A stretch of DNA of 64,000 nucleotides from Roseovarius sp. Pro17 (GTDB taxonomy: Bacteria; Pseudomonadota; Alphaproteobacteria; Rhodobacterales; Rhodobacteraceae), in contig NZ_CP141179.1 of assembly GCF_035599575.1 (NCBI RefSeq), positions 2,418,001 to 2,482,000 on the forward strand. The letters run 5' to 3'. Shown in pieces: positions 33,711 through 42,472 of the stretch (positions are counted from its first letter, which is position 1; each line of letters starts with the position of its first letter). Under the pieces are notes generated by a model, which did not search any database, was not told where the DNA came from, and worked only from the letters and a program-made list of their open reading frames with translations. Position numbers and translations under genes: made by a program.

Positions 33711-36106
33711 CCGCGCATCCTTTCGCCCTTGGGATCGAACGGCGGCGCGCTCAGCGCCCTTGCCGGATACATGCGCCCCGCCACCTCAATCCCGAACTCT
33801 CTAGTCGCTGTCTGGCCCGGCTCTTCACCCACGTCGATGTCGATCATCGCAAAGGCCAGCGCCAGACCCGTGCGCGCGCCTTTGGCCCCCGAAGTGGTCA
33901 GGCCGACAATGCGGCTCCCCTCCCACACCGGCTCATCATGCAGGATCAGCGGCGCGTTTTCCACTTGCATCAGCACCATGCGCCGCGTGAGGCCAGCGGC
34001 GCGTTGTGCCTCCAGCGCTGGCTTGCCGAGGAAGTCCTTGGACCAATCAATGGCAAAACCCAGCCCCGCCTCCAGCGGCGTCACCTCGGGACCCAGATCA
34101 TGGCCCCAATGCTTGAATCCCTTTTCGATACGGCAGGCGTCCAGCGCATAATGACCCATTGGCTGCGCCCCGCCGCCGCGCAGCGCGTCGAAAACGACGG
34201 CCCCGCTTGCGGCAGGAATGCCCAGTTCCCAGCCCAGCTCACCGACGAAACTGACGCGTGTGGCACGGCAGAACTGCCCGGTGACAGTGACCTCGCGCGA
34301 GGTGGAAAAGGCGAAATCCGCGAAGTTGTCCGGCGATAGCGCGGCTAAAACGCTGCGGCTGCTTGCGCCCATGACCCCGATGACGACCTCGTCCTCGGTC
34401 CGGTCGGTGATGGTCACATCGCGGCTCACGGCATGGCGGCGCAGATAAGCCGCATCGCGGGTGCGCGTCGCGGCGCCCGAGGTCACGCGGAATGCCTGCG
34501 CACCGGCTCGCGTCACCGTCACGTCGCCCTCGATACCGCCCTTGGCGTTCATCAGCGGCGTATAGACAGCGCGGCCAATCGCGACATCCATCTGCGCCGC
34601 GGCGATGCGATTGAGAAATGGCAGAGCATCCGGCCCCTCAACGTCGAACTTGCCGAAAGGCGACAAGTCCAGCAGCACGGCGCCCTCAGCCATCACCGCC
34701 GCTTCGCGTTCGGCTATGGACTGCCATGCCTGCAGGCCGACCGAATAGGGCAGATCCCGCTCGGACCCGTCCCGCGCGTACCACAGCCCCCGCTCCCATC
34801 CGGCGGTGAGACCAAAGACCGCGCCTGCCTCTGCCCATTGCGCATGCAATGCAGACTTGCGCAGGCCACGTCCTGCCTTGGGCTGCTTATAGGGCCAGTG
34901 CAGGGTGAACTGATCAGCGACAGCCTCGGCCATGCGGGCTTGCATGTGATCGGGCGCGGCGGTGGCAGGATCGACGCGGGCGATGTCGACCTCCCACAGA
35001 TCCATCGGCGCCTCGCCCTCAATCATCCAATCGGCCAATGCGCGGCCCACCCCGGCCGAGGACATGATTCCGACCGAACTCATTCCGGCGGCGACGAATA
35101 GCCCGTCGACCTGTGGCGTTTGCCCGATAAGCGGGCGGGTGTCGGCGGTAAAGCTTTCGGGGCCGTTCATGAAATGCGCGATCCCGGCGGTTTCCAGTGC
35201 CGGGATCAGGGCCAGCGCGGCCTCCATGAAGGGGGTGAACTGGTCCCAATCTTCGGCCAGCTCCAAAAAGGGGCGATCACCTTCGGGGCCGAAGGCGTCC
35301 CAGCATTTCGCGTCAGCCTCAAACCCGCCGATCACCAGCTTGCCCGCGTCGCCCTTGATATAGATGCCGCGATCCAGATCGCGCACCACAGGGAAGGGTT
35401 GCATGAGGTCCGGCATGGGCTCGGTCACGACATACATATGCTCGACCGCTTGCAGGGGCAGTGGAACGCCCGCCGTATCCGCCAGCGGTTTTGACCATGC
35501 CCCGGCGCAGATCGCGACGCGCGTGGCGTCGATTTCAGTGCCGTCCACCAGACGCACGCCGGTGACAAGCGCGCCCTCGGTCAGGATCGCGGCCACGCTC
35601 ACGTTCTCACGGATTTGCGCACCTTTCGCGCGGGCGCCGCGCGCATAGGCCATGCACAGATCGACGGGGTTCACGCTGGCGTCTTCGACCACCGACATCG
35701 CACCGACTATGCCGCCGGTCGCCAAATCCTGCATCAGCCCGGCCAGCGCGGCAGGCGTGATGATTTCAGGCGTCAGGCCGAAATGGCGACCAAGCGATGC
35801 GATGCGGTGCAGCTCGTCCATCCGCTCGGGCGCGCGGGCAAGCCAGTAACCGCCGGTGCGCCGGTAGCCGGTCGCCTGCCCCGTCAGCCCCTCGAGCGCG
35901 GGGAAAAGCTCGGTCGCATACATCGCCAGTCGCGTCATATTGGGCGTTGCACGCAACGGCCCGACGATACCAGCGGCGTGCCAGCTGGTGCCCGAAGTCA
36001 GCGCGCCGCGTTCCAACAGCGTCACGTCCGCCTCGCCCCGCTGGGCCAGATGATAGGCAAGGCTGAGGCCGATGACACCGCCGCCGATAATGATCGTGCG
36101 GCTCAT
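33707..36106 (-). CDS. DMGDH/sarcosine-dehydrogenase-like flavoprotein with C-terminal GcvT domain (2)
   Basis: A 799-residue paralogue of the neighbouring flavoprotein with the same domain order: FAD domain starting IIIGGGVIGLSLAYHL, FAD-linking type His43 in TSGTSWHAAGI, a middle domain, and a GcvT-like C-terminal half with SFVGELGWELGIPA. The two proteins share architecture but are clearly diverged, so they probably act on successive substrates, such as dimethylglycine and sarcosine. The stop overlaps the ATG of the first paralogue (ATGA), and the gene starts 1 base after the MttB-family stop. The tandem order implies a single operon. Confidence 0.88.
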   Translation of the reverse strand: MSRTIIIGGGVIGLSLAYHLAQRGEADVTLLERGALTSGTSWHAAGIVGPLRATPNMTRLAMYATELFPALEGLTGQATGYRRTGGYWLARAPERMDELHRIASLGRHFGLTPEIITPAALAGLMQDLATGGIVGAMSVVEDASVNPVDLCMAYARGARAKGAQIRENVSVAAILTEGALVTGVRLVDGTEIDATRVAICAGAWSKPLADTAGVPLPLQAVEHMYVVTEPMPDLMQPFPVVRDLDRGIYIKGDAGKLVIGGFEADAKCWDAFGPEGDRPFLELAEDWDQFTPFMEAALALIPALETAGIAHFMNGPESFTADTRPLIGQTPQVDGLFVAAGMSSVGIMSSAGVGRALADWMIEGEAPMDLWEVDIARVDPATAAPDHMQARMAEAVADQFTLHWPYKQPKAGRGLRKSALHAQWAEAGAVFGLTAGWERGLWYARDGSERDLPYSVGLQAWQSIAEREAAVMAEGAVLLDLSPFGKFDVEGPDALPFLNRIAAAQMDVAIGRAVYTPLMNAKGGIEGDVTVTRAGAQAFRVTSGAATRTRDAAYLRRHAVSRDVTITDRTEDEVVIGVMGASSRSVLAALSPDNFADFAFSTSREVTVTGQFCRATRVSFVGELGWELGIPAASGAVVFDALRGGGAQPMGHYALDACRIEKGFKHWGHDLGPEVTPLEAGLGFAIDWSKDFLGKPALEAQRAAGLTRRMVLMQVENAPLILHDEPVWEGSRIVGLTTSGAKGARTGLALAFAMIDIDVGEEPGQTATREFGIEVAGRMYPARALSAPPFDPKGERMRG

Positions 36107-36107
36107 G

Positions 36108-37661
36108 TCAGTAGTAATTCGCGTCGGGTTTCTCGGCCTTGCGGCGGGCGATATAGGCTTGCAAGGCCTCGTCTATGGCCGGATCGAGGCCGGGGTCGAC
36201 GTAATTCTCCAGCCGGTCCTTCCATAGGATGTTGGCCCGCTGTGCGGAATCCAGACCACCATCGACGCTCCATTGCTCAAACGAGTTGTTGTCCGGCGTA
36301 TCGGGACGGAAAAACGCATTAAGGAAGTTGGCCTGCGTGTGATCGGCCCCTAGGAAATGCTTGCCCGGTCCGGTTTGCGCAATCGCATCCATCGCCTGCG
36401 CATTCTCGCTCAGATCGATGCCGTCGAAAAAGCGCGCAACCTTGCCGCAGACATCGGCGTCCAGCATGGTTTTCTCGAACCCCGTCACCAGCCCGCCCTC
36501 CAGCCAGCCGGTCGCGTGGTTGATAACGTTGGCACCTGCGAACATCGACATCATCAGCCCCCATGTGCCCTCCTGCTGGCTCTGGCCATCTGGCAGCTTG
36601 CTGGCCGACAGCGTGCCGACCGTGTGCAGCGGCACGCCCAACCGGCGCGCGAGTTGACCCGCCGCCAGCACCATCTGCCCCGCCTCGGGCGTGCCAAAGG
36701 TGGGCGCGCCGTTCTGCATCGACAAGGTCGACGCGAAACTGCCCATAAGGCACGGTGCGCCGGGCGCGATCAGCTGGACCAGCGCCAGCGTCGCCAGCGC
36801 CTCGGCCAGAACCTGCGTCATGGTGCCGGCGACTGTGCAGGGGCTCATCGCACCCGATAGCACCCAAGGGGTGCAAGCGACTGGCTGACCCGCTCGGGCA
36901 TAGGTTTTGAGCGCGCCAGACATGTGGCTATCCATCACCAGCGGCGCGTTGGTGTTTGACACGCAATAAAGCACCGCGTTATTGGCCACGTAATCCTCGC
37001 CAAACAAAATACGCGCCATGTCTATGGCGTGGCCCGCCCGCTCGGCCCCGATGAACGCGCCCATAAAGGGGCGGTCGGACCAGCGAATATGGGCATAGAG
37101 CATGTCCAGATGCCGCTTGTTCGCGGGCAGATCGACAGGCTCGCACACCACGCCGCCGGAATGGTGCAGATGCGGGATCATCTGGTGCAGCTTTACCAGT
37201 CGCGTGAAATCGCCGAATGTCGCATAGCGTCGCCCGTTGTCCAGATCATGCACGAAAGGCGGACCCCATGACGGGCAAAGCACCGTATTGCGCCCGCCGA
37301 TCCGCACTGAATTTTCGGGGTTGCGCGCCGCTTGGGTGAATTCCGCCGGGGCGGTCGCCTGAATGGTCTGGCGGCAGAAACCGGGATCGAACCGCACGCG
37401 GGTGCCCTGCACATCGCACCCGGCATCGCGAAAGATCTGTAACAGCTCGGGATCGTCGTGAAATTCCATCCCTGTATCGCGCAGGATCAGATCTGCGTTA
37501 TGCTCAATCAGTTCCAGCCCCTCTTGGGACAGGATTTCCATGCAGCCGACCTTGCGTTGGATATACGGGATGCGAGGGGGTGCCTCGCCGGCGCGGCGCG
37601 CGCTGCGGCCCTCGCGCCCTCCGCTGCGTTTGCGGCGCTCTATCGGTTCCGAAATGGTCAC
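36108..37661 (-). CDS. Trimethylamine methyltransferase (MttB) family protein, non-pyrrolysine type
   Basis: A 517-residue MttB-superfamily corrinoid methyltransferase. The GTG at 37661 (VTISEPIERRKRSGG) is chosen because GGAGGG lies seven bases upstream; ATG at 37688 is the alternative, without a good site. Family features are the basic GGREGRSARRAGEAPPRIPY start, GMEFHDDPELLQIFRDAGC, the central SASKLPDGQSQQEG segment and INHATGWLEGGLVTGFEKTM. There is no in-frame TAG, so it does not use pyrrolysine. Pyrrolysine-free relatives demethylate glycine betaine, carnitine, proline betaine or similar quaternary amines onto a cobalamin protein. No such corrinoid protein or reactivase is in the window. 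It leads the operon with the two flavoproteins. Confidence 0.87.
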   Translation of the reverse strand: MTISEPIERRKRSGGREGRSARRAGEAPPRIPYIQRKVGCMEILSQEGLELIEHNADLILRDTGMEFHDDPELLQIFRDAGCDVQGTRVRFDPGFCRQTIQATAPAEFTQAARNPENSVRIGGRNTVLCPSWGPPFVHDLDNGRRYATFGDFTRLVKLHQMIPHLHHSGGVVCEPVDLPANKRHLDMLYAHIRWSDRPFMGAFIGAERAGHAIDMARILFGEDYVANNAVLYCVSNTNAPLVMDSHMSGALKTYARAGQPVACTPWVLSGAMSPCTVAGTMTQVLAEALATLALVQLIAPGAPCLMGSFASTLSMQNGAPTFGTPEAGQMVLAAGQLARRLGVPLHTVGTLSASKLPDGQSQQEGTWGLMMSMFAGANVINHATGWLEGGLVTGFEKTMLDADVCGKVARFFDGIDLSENAQAMDAIAQTGPGKHFLGADHTQANFLNAFFRPDTPDNNSFEQWSVDGGLDSAQRANILWKDRLENYVDPGLDPAIDEALQAYIARRKAEKPDANYY

Positions 37662-37715
37662 CTGCAATCCCTCCAAGACAGCGATCATGCTTGGGCGCGC
37701 TTGGCATAATTGCAA

Positions 37716-37745
37716 ATTAATTCGATCAGTATCAGTATAACTAAT
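37716..37745. promoter_or_regulatory. Candidate LysR operator between mttB-type and lysR-type genes
   Basis: ATTAATT at 37716-37722 and AACTAAT at 37739-37745 form an imperfect inverted repeat (6 of 7) separated by 16 bases. Within it is a direct ATCAGTATCAGT repeat. It lies in the AT-rich 115-base gap between the divergent MttB-family and LysR genes, where LysR proteins normally bind. Confidence 0.45.
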
Positions 37746-37776
37746 AGTTCAGGGAATTTTCAGAGAGGCGCGCGCA

Positions 37777-38739
37777 TTGTCCTTCGACACCAACATCATC
37801 AAATCAATCGAGATCTTTGTCGCGTTGGTTGAAACGGGCAAGACGACGGTTGCAGCCGAGGTGATGGGCCTTAGCCAATCGGCGGTCTCGCAGCACCTAA
37901 GCCTGCTGGAGCGTACGTTCGACGTGACGATCTTTGATCGCTCGGTTCGCCCGCTGCAACTGACCCCTGCAGGCACGCTTTTGCACCGGCACGCGCTGCG
38001 CATCCTTGGCGGGGTCGAGGATCTGGTCACCGACATGCGCCATCAGGGCGCGCGCCCGATCAGCCACTTGCGGGTTGGCATACAGGCGTCGATAGCGACG
38101 ACATTGACGCCGGATCTGGTCGCACTGGCCAAGGCCGATTTCGGCGTCGAGGACATGACGATCCATGCAGGCCAGAGCAAGGATCACGAAGGTCTGTTGC
38201 GCACCCGCAAGGCCGATCTGGTGATAACGTCCGATCCGCTCTACGACCTCGACGGGCTGGAGCGGCACCCCATCATGACCGAGTCGTTTCTGCTGGTGCT
38301 GCCGCAAAGCTATATCGGCCCCACAGGCAGCATAGGCGAACTGCTAGAGCATCTGCCGCTGATTCGCTTTGCCGCCACCACGAATGTCGGGCGCCTGACC
38401 GAGCAGCATCTCCGCAGGCTGAAGGTGCGTGCGCCGCGGGTCATTCAGGCGGACCGCTCCAGCATGGTGACGGCCTGCGTCGCGCGCGGGATGGGGTTCA
38501 CCTTTCTCACGCCCAGCCTGCTGATCGACGGATTTGTCGAAAAAATGCCGCTGAACATCCGCCCGCTGCCGATCACCGGTTTTTCGCGCAGCATCACCCT
38601 GCTGGCGCGCGACCGTGAATTGGGCAAGCTGCCCGTCGCCTTTGCGGCTATGACAAAAAAAGTTCTGGCCCAGCAAGTCGCACGACAAATGGGGCCCGCC
38701 GGTATCAATGCGATCCAGTTCAGCCAAGTCCAAGAATGA
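37777..38739 (+). CDS. LysR family transcriptional regulator
   Basis: A 320-residue LysR regulator. The N-terminal HTH, about residues 8-66, is IEIFVALVETGKTTVAAEVM and LSQSAVSQHLSLLERTF, then FDRSVRPLQLTPAGTLLHRH. The C-terminal substrate-binding domain covers about 95-300. The start is a TTG at 37777, supported by GAGAGG eight bases upstream; no ATG with a usable site exists before the HTH. It is divergent from the MttB-family gene, the arrangement expected of the regulator for that operon. The ligand is unknown. Confidence 0.88.
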   Translation: MSFDTNIIKSIEIFVALVETGKTTVAAEVMGLSQSAVSQHLSLLERTFDVTIFDRSVRPLQLTPAGTLLHRHALRILGGVEDLVTDMRHQGARPISHLRVGIQASIATTLTPDLVALAKADFGVEDMTIHAGQSKDHEGLLRTRKADLVITSDPLYDLDGLERHPIMTESFLLVLPQSYIGPTGSIGELLEHLPLIRFAATTNVGRLTEQHLRRLKVRAPRVIQADRSSMVTACVARGMGFTFLTPSLLIDGFVEKMPLNIRPLPITGFSRSITLLARDRELGKLPVAFAAMTKKVLAQQVARQMGPAGINAIQFSQVQE

Positions 38740-38923
38740 GCGGGCTATGAAATCCGCAATACGAAAAGCGCAGCAGACCGCGTGGCAATCATCCGCGTGC
38801 CGCCGACAGGTGTATCGGCTGAATCGAGCGTGGCGCGACCGTGGATCTTATCCGAAGGTTGTGAGGAACAACCGTTCGCATTACGTCTTAACCTGCTGAA
38901 ATCATACCGGAGCGGATTGTCCA

Positions 38924-40135
38924 ATGACGCGAAAAATGGTGGAGCTGATGCGACCGAAACGAACGGGAGGCAGCGTGATCCTGTTCAAGCCCGGCGTCGA
39001 TATGGCAACCCGCGAAACCGTTCTGGCAAACATGGCGGGCACCGACGTGCGGTCATTTTGCGCCAAGTCCGGCGCCCTGCCCCGCGAGGCATTCGATCTA
39101 GCCGGTTTTTTGCTGGAGAATACCCGCATCGGGTTTCTGTCCGAAAAACTCAGTAGCGCGGAATCTCACGGCATCCGGGCGCGGATGAGCGTTGACGATC
39201 ACATCGATCTGGTCAGGCCGGAGTACTATTATCGCGCGCTCCATTGCTTTGAGGACAGCGACGAAAGAACGTGGGGGATAGACGCCGTCGGCGCGTTGAC
39301 CAGCCCGTTTACTGGCGCGGGAATCAAGGTGGCGATTCTGGATACAGGGCTGGATCTGCATCATCCAGATTTTGTGGGCCGAACGATCGTATCGGAAAGC
39401 TTTGTGGATGGTGAACAGGCCCAGGATGGACAGGGGCACGGAACCCACTGCGCCGGTACGGCCGTGGGTGGTGTGACCTCGGACGGTGGGGTGCGCTACG
39501 GAGTGGCCCCCGGCGCCGATCTATATGTCGGCAAGGTGCTGGACGATCGCGGATCAGGACGGGAACGCGATATCCTCACCGGCATGGTATGGGCGATCGA
39601 GCAGCGCTGCGAAATCATCTCGATGTCGCTTGGGGGCGCTGTGCAGGTGGGCGAAACCTACAATCCGGAATACGAAGAACTGGGCAGGATGGCGTTGGAT
39701 GGCGGATCGTTGATCGTCGCCGCCGCAGGCAACGAAAGCGCGCGCGCCAGCGGCTATGTGGCCCCCGTCAGTAGCCCGGCGAATTGCCCGTCGATCATGG
39801 CGGTGGCTGCGGTCGATCAGGCCCTTGCGGTGGCCGAATTCTCCAGCGGCGAGATCAATGAAGACGGGGGCGAGGTCAACATTGCCGGACCGGGTGTTGG
39901 CGTGTTCTCGTCAGTGCCGCGACCCCAGCTATATAACACCTATTCGGGAACCAGCATGGCCTGCCCGCATGTCGCGGGCGTCGCTGCCCTTCTGGCCGAG
40001 GAGGACAGCTCTGTACGGGGTCAGGCCTTGTGGGATAAGCTGGTCCAGACAGCGCGCCCGCTAAGCGGGTCGCAAGAGGATGTCGGCGTGGGGTTGGCAA
40101 CAGCACCGCAGGGCGGCACCTCTGGAATGGTATGA
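38924..40135 (+). CDS. Subtilisin-family (S8) serine peptidase, no signal peptide
   Basis: A 403-residue S8 peptidase. The catalytic residues are visible: Asp140 in VAILDTGLDLHHPDF, His172 in GHGTHCAGTA, oxyanion Asn270 in VAAAGNES and Ser344 in YSGTSMACPHVAG. The first about 125 residues lack a signal peptide and have a propeptide-like alternation of strands and helices (GGSVILFKPGVDMATRE and IDLVRPEYYYRA). This suggests a cytoplasmic or non-classically exported peptidase. A small I9-like ORF begins 85 bases after the stop. The 184 bases upstream hold no gene. A short hairpin follows the stop (40140-40158). Confidence 0.88.
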   Translation: MTRKMVELMRPKRTGGSVILFKPGVDMATRETVLANMAGTDVRSFCAKSGALPREAFDLAGFLLENTRIGFLSEKLSSAESHGIRARMSVDDHIDLVRPEYYYRALHCFEDSDERTWGIDAVGALTSPFTGAGIKVAILDTGLDLHHPDFVGRTIVSESFVDGEQAQDGQGHGTHCAGTAVGGVTSDGGVRYGVAPGADLYVGKVLDDRGSGRERDILTGMVWAIEQRCEIISMSLGGAVQVGETYNPEYEELGRMALDGGSLIVAAAGNESARASGYVAPVSSPANCPSIMAVAAVDQALAVAEFSSGEINEDGGEVNIAGPGVGVFSSVPRPQLYNTYSGTSMACPHVAGVAALLAEEDSSVRGQALWDKLVQTARPLSGSQEDVGVGLATAPQGGTSGMV

Positions 40136-40220
40136 GCGGAGCGCTTATATTAAGTGCTATGCATGTACAGACCCAACAGGGCCATTCCGAAAAGGGAGTT
40201 GTAAGATCGCACAGATAGAC

Positions 40221-40448
40221 GTGAAAATTATCGTCGATCTCAACGGCGGTGCCAGGATCGAGGACGTCCAACAACGCGTCTCGAATGCGGGTGTTAAGGT
40301 TGAACACGTCATTCCCGCAATCGGCGCCATCTTTGGGTTATGCGACGACGCCGACATGGACAGCCTGCGCGCCCTCAATGGCGTTGCACGCGTAGCCCAG
40401 GAGGGGCACGTGCAACTGCCCCCTCGATCCAGAGACATTCCGCAATAG
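40221..40448 (+). CDS. Small I9-like (subtilase propeptide/inhibitor-like) protein
   Basis: A 75-residue ORF from GTG at 40221: VKIIVDLNGGARIEDVQQRV, then VKVEHVIPAIGAIFGL and the MDSLRALNGVARVAQEG end. The beta-alpha-beta-beta-alpha-beta pattern, ending in hydrophobic residues before a basic tail, resembles the I9 propeptide/inhibitor fold of subtilases. The start is uncertain: no ATG is in frame between the S8 stop and this codon. AAGGGAG at 40192-40198 is too far from the GTG. The long 40080 ATG frame only reads the S8 C-terminus out of frame. It lies immediately after the peptidase gene and may fold or inhibit it in trans. The I9 match is by eye. Confidence 0.55.
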   Translation: MKIIVDLNGGARIEDVQQRVSNAGVKVEHVIPAIGAIFGLCDDADMDSLRALNGVARVAQEGHVQLPPRSRDIPQ

Positions 40449-40449
40449 A

Positions 40450-40554
40450 GCGTTTCGAGTTTAAGCTGAGCGACGTTAATGCGAAACGCGCGCAACATTC
40501 ATTCGGTGTGGGCGTTTCGACATATTGTCATGACTCAACAATACGCCGAAACGC
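40450..40554. repeat. Four alternating inverted octamers (GCGTTTCG / CGAAACGC)
   Basis: GCGTTTCG occurs at 40450-40457 and 40512-40519, and its complement CGAAACGC at 40482-40489 and 40547-40554. They alternate in orientation and can form two hairpins. The second is extended by TATTGT at 40523-40528 pairing with ACAATA at 40538-40543. It fills most of the gap between the I9-like ORF and the convergent small-protein gene; the function is unknown. Confidence 0.6.
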
Positions 40555-40598
40555 TTTGGTGTCCGTCGCCATATAGAGTGGGCAATCACCGACAGCAG

Positions 40599-40736
40599 TT
40601 ACTTCACCTTTTTTCCGGAAATCGATATCGCAGGCTTCCCTGCCAGAGAATTCGCCGTTGCCGAGACTTTCGGCTTCTCCTGTTTCGGTTTCTTGGTTTC
40701 TTTGTTGCCACGATTACTGTTGTTACCCTTGGCCAT
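40599..40736 (-). CDS. Small basic hypothetical protein (45 residues)
   Basis: The 45-residue frame reads MAKGNNSNRGNKETKKPKQE..., rich in Lys and Asn, ending SISGKKVK. AAAGGA lies seven bases before the ATG. Small Lys-rich proteins of this appearance occur widely in Rhodobacteraceae and are of unknown function. The coding potential rests on the well-placed ribosome site and the clean start and stop. It is transcribed away from the nucleotidyltransferase gene. Confidence 0.6.
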   Translation of the reverse strand: MAKGNNSNRGNKETKKPKQEKPKVSATANSLAGKPAISISGKKVK

Positions 40737-40844
40737 TGTCTGTCCTTTCAGTGTGCAGCGAACCAATGCCGGGATGGCAAGGTTTGGCTGCTATGCTTCA
40801 CCGATTGCCCATGAAAGGCGCTCGGTGATTTGATGTCTGAGCGC

Positions 40845-41666
40845 TCAGGTTGATGTGGCCACTTTTGCCGCGTTTTCATCCAGTGCCCTTTGCTGCCCTC
40901 GCGATACGGTTGTGACCGGGGATCCGAACATCGCGTTTGCGGCGGCAAAATCTGCTTCTGTATCAATCTCGGTCCAGTTTAGCCCGGTGATATCCAGCGC
41001 ATGAAACACAGTGCCTTTGGCAAGCAGCCGCTCGTAGCCTGCCTCGTAATACTCCTGATAGTGCGCCGTGCTTTGCATCATCTGGGCCAGTTCTGCGAAC
41101 AGTAGCGGCCCGGTCTGAGCGCCGATCTTTTCTATGCCTATCGATTCCCCCATTGCCACCTTTGGATCGACGGATTTACCGATCTCAAGCACGTGCATCT
41201 CATCATCTACGATGACCTTGACCTCTTCGTCCTCCAGCGCAATGTTGCGGTCGATGCACAGAACGTTCGGCTGTTTGCTGTCGACCAAACTACGCAAAAT
41301 CTTGATGTCAAAAACAACGTCCGCGTCGAATTTTATGAACTCCGCCGTCCCGATTGCCGAAGAGGCCAGCATCAGGGAATAGCCGGTGTTGGTATCGCGG
41401 TATCGGTCGTTGATAACGTAGGTGACGCGGATGCCCCGGAACGTCTTGTCGATGAATTGCTTGATTTGATCGGCCCGGTGGCCCAGCACCACAACGAATT
41501 GTGAGATCCCGCAGCTAAGGCAATTGCGGATCATCCTCTCAAGGATGAGGGAGCCGCCGACAGATAACAAGCTCTTGGGGCAATCATCCGTCAGAGGGGC
41601 CAGACGAGAGCCTATTCCAGCCGCCAGGATGACGGCCAAGGGTGGGCGATTGGTTTCGTAATTCAT
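40845..41666 (-). CDS. NTP-transferase family nucleotidyltransferase
   Basis: A 273-residue sugar/alcohol-phosphate nucleotidyltransferase. LAAGIGSRLAPLTDDCPKSL near residues 14-33 carries the nucleotide-binding GxGxR loop and Lys31; the FDADVVFD stretch near residue 115 is the metal-binding acidic motif. The length suits a cytidylyltransferase such as CTP:phosphocholine, CTP:2-aminoethylphosphonate or CTP:inositol-phosphate enzymes rather than the longer glucose-1-phosphate enzymes. It follows the CDP-alcohol phosphatidyltransferase gene on the same strand after 38 bases, and a CDP-linked head group would be that enzyme's substrate. Confidence 0.82.
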   Translation of the reverse strand: MNYETNRPPLAVILAAGIGSRLAPLTDDCPKSLLSVGGSLILERMIRNCLSCGISQFVVVLGHRADQIKQFIDKTFRGIRVTYVINDRYRDTNTGYSLMLASSAIGTAEFIKFDADVVFDIKILRSLVDSKQPNVLCIDRNIALEDEEVKVIVDDEMHVLEIGKSVDPKVAMGESIGIEKIGAQTGPLLFAELAQMMQSTAHYQEYYEAGYERLLAKGTVFHALDITGLNWTEIDTEADFAAANAMFGSPVTTVSRGQQRALDENAAKVATST

Positions 41667-41704
41667 GGTTTTATGTATCCCGTAGTTGCGCCGTTACAGG
41701 CGCG

Positions 41705-42472
41705 TTATTTCTGAATTGGAAGTTGCCGGTCGGCACTGATGTTCTTGCCTTGCTTCATTGCCCAGTAGATCCCCCAGAAGATCTGGCTGGCCGCAAATAC
41801 CCAGAGCATCGGTGTTAGCTGGTCCAGCACGAGCGCCGCCGACAGCATGAAGATAAACACACCCTCATCTGCGGCTAAGGCCTTTGGTTGTTCCTTGATG
41901 AACCATGCGACGTTTGCGCGTAGGCCAAAGCCGAGGCCTGCCGCAGGCTCGACCCGACCCAGAAGGGCCATCGTCGCAGGGTACTCAGGGTCACGCGCCG
42001 TTTCGATCTGCATGGCGACGTATTTCACGTAGCCGCGCAACCCGTAGAACGCGATTCCGATCAGCGCGAGAAAGACCGGAACGACGCTCAGCGATTGCGC
42101 ATAGGCCGCATACCCCGCGGCGCCGAACCACAGCGTGACCTGCACCTGATCCGTCAGGCGGTCATAATAACTGCCGACCAGCGACGATACCTGCCGGTAG
42201 CGCGCCATTTGCCCGTCCATGCAATCTAGGACATGGCTGACATGGATCAGGATCGCAGCCACGATGAACCACACGGTACCGCCTATCAGAATTCCGATCG
42301 TTGCCACGACAGCGACGAGGAACGACGCCGCCGTGATCCGGTTCGGCGTGATCCAAGGCAGCTCGACAGCGCCGTAATTGGCGACGATAGCCAGAGGGGC
42401 CGTGACGAACGACGACCACCATTCGTCGTCCTTCGTCTTGGTGGCCCACAGCCGTGTCAGCTTGTCCGTCAT
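41705..42472 (-). CDS. CDP-alcohol phosphatidyltransferase family protein
   Basis: A 255-residue integral membrane protein. The ATG at 42472 overlaps the TGA of the aminotransferase gene. The catalytic CDP-alcohol motif is complete: Asp83 and Asp86 in DCMDGQMAR, Gly100, Asp104 and Asp108, matching D(x2)DG(x2)AR(x8)G(x3)D(x3)D. Several hydrophobic segments follow. It joins a CDP-activated alcohol or diacylglycerol to an acceptor with release of CMP. The upstream AEP-transaminase-like gene and downstream nucleotidyltransferase suggest that the CDP-activated alcohol is an amino-alkylphosphonate or phospho-amino-alcohol. Confidence 0.85.
   Translation of the reverse strand: MTDKLTRLWATKTKDDEWWSSFVTAPLAIVANYGAVELPWITPNRITAASFLVAVVATIGILIGGTVWFIVAAILIHVSHVLDCMDGQMARYRQVSSLVGSYYDRLTDQVQVTLWFGAAGYAAYAQSLSVVPVFLALIGIAFYGLRGYVKYVAMQIETARDPEYPATMALLGRVEPAAGLGFGLRANVAWFIKEQPKALAADEGVFIFMLSAALVLDQLTPMLWVFAASQIFWGIYWAMKQGKNISADRQLPIQK

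Noticed and set aside
36108..37661. Possible pyrrolysine codon in the MttB-family gene
   Set aside because: No in-frame TAG occurs in the reading frame; it is a pyrrolysine-free homologue.
40080..40220. N-terminal extension of the I9-like ORF from ATG 40080
   Set aside because: It overlaps the peptidase C-terminus out of frame, and its residues do not look like a protein; GTG at 40221 is kept with low certainty.
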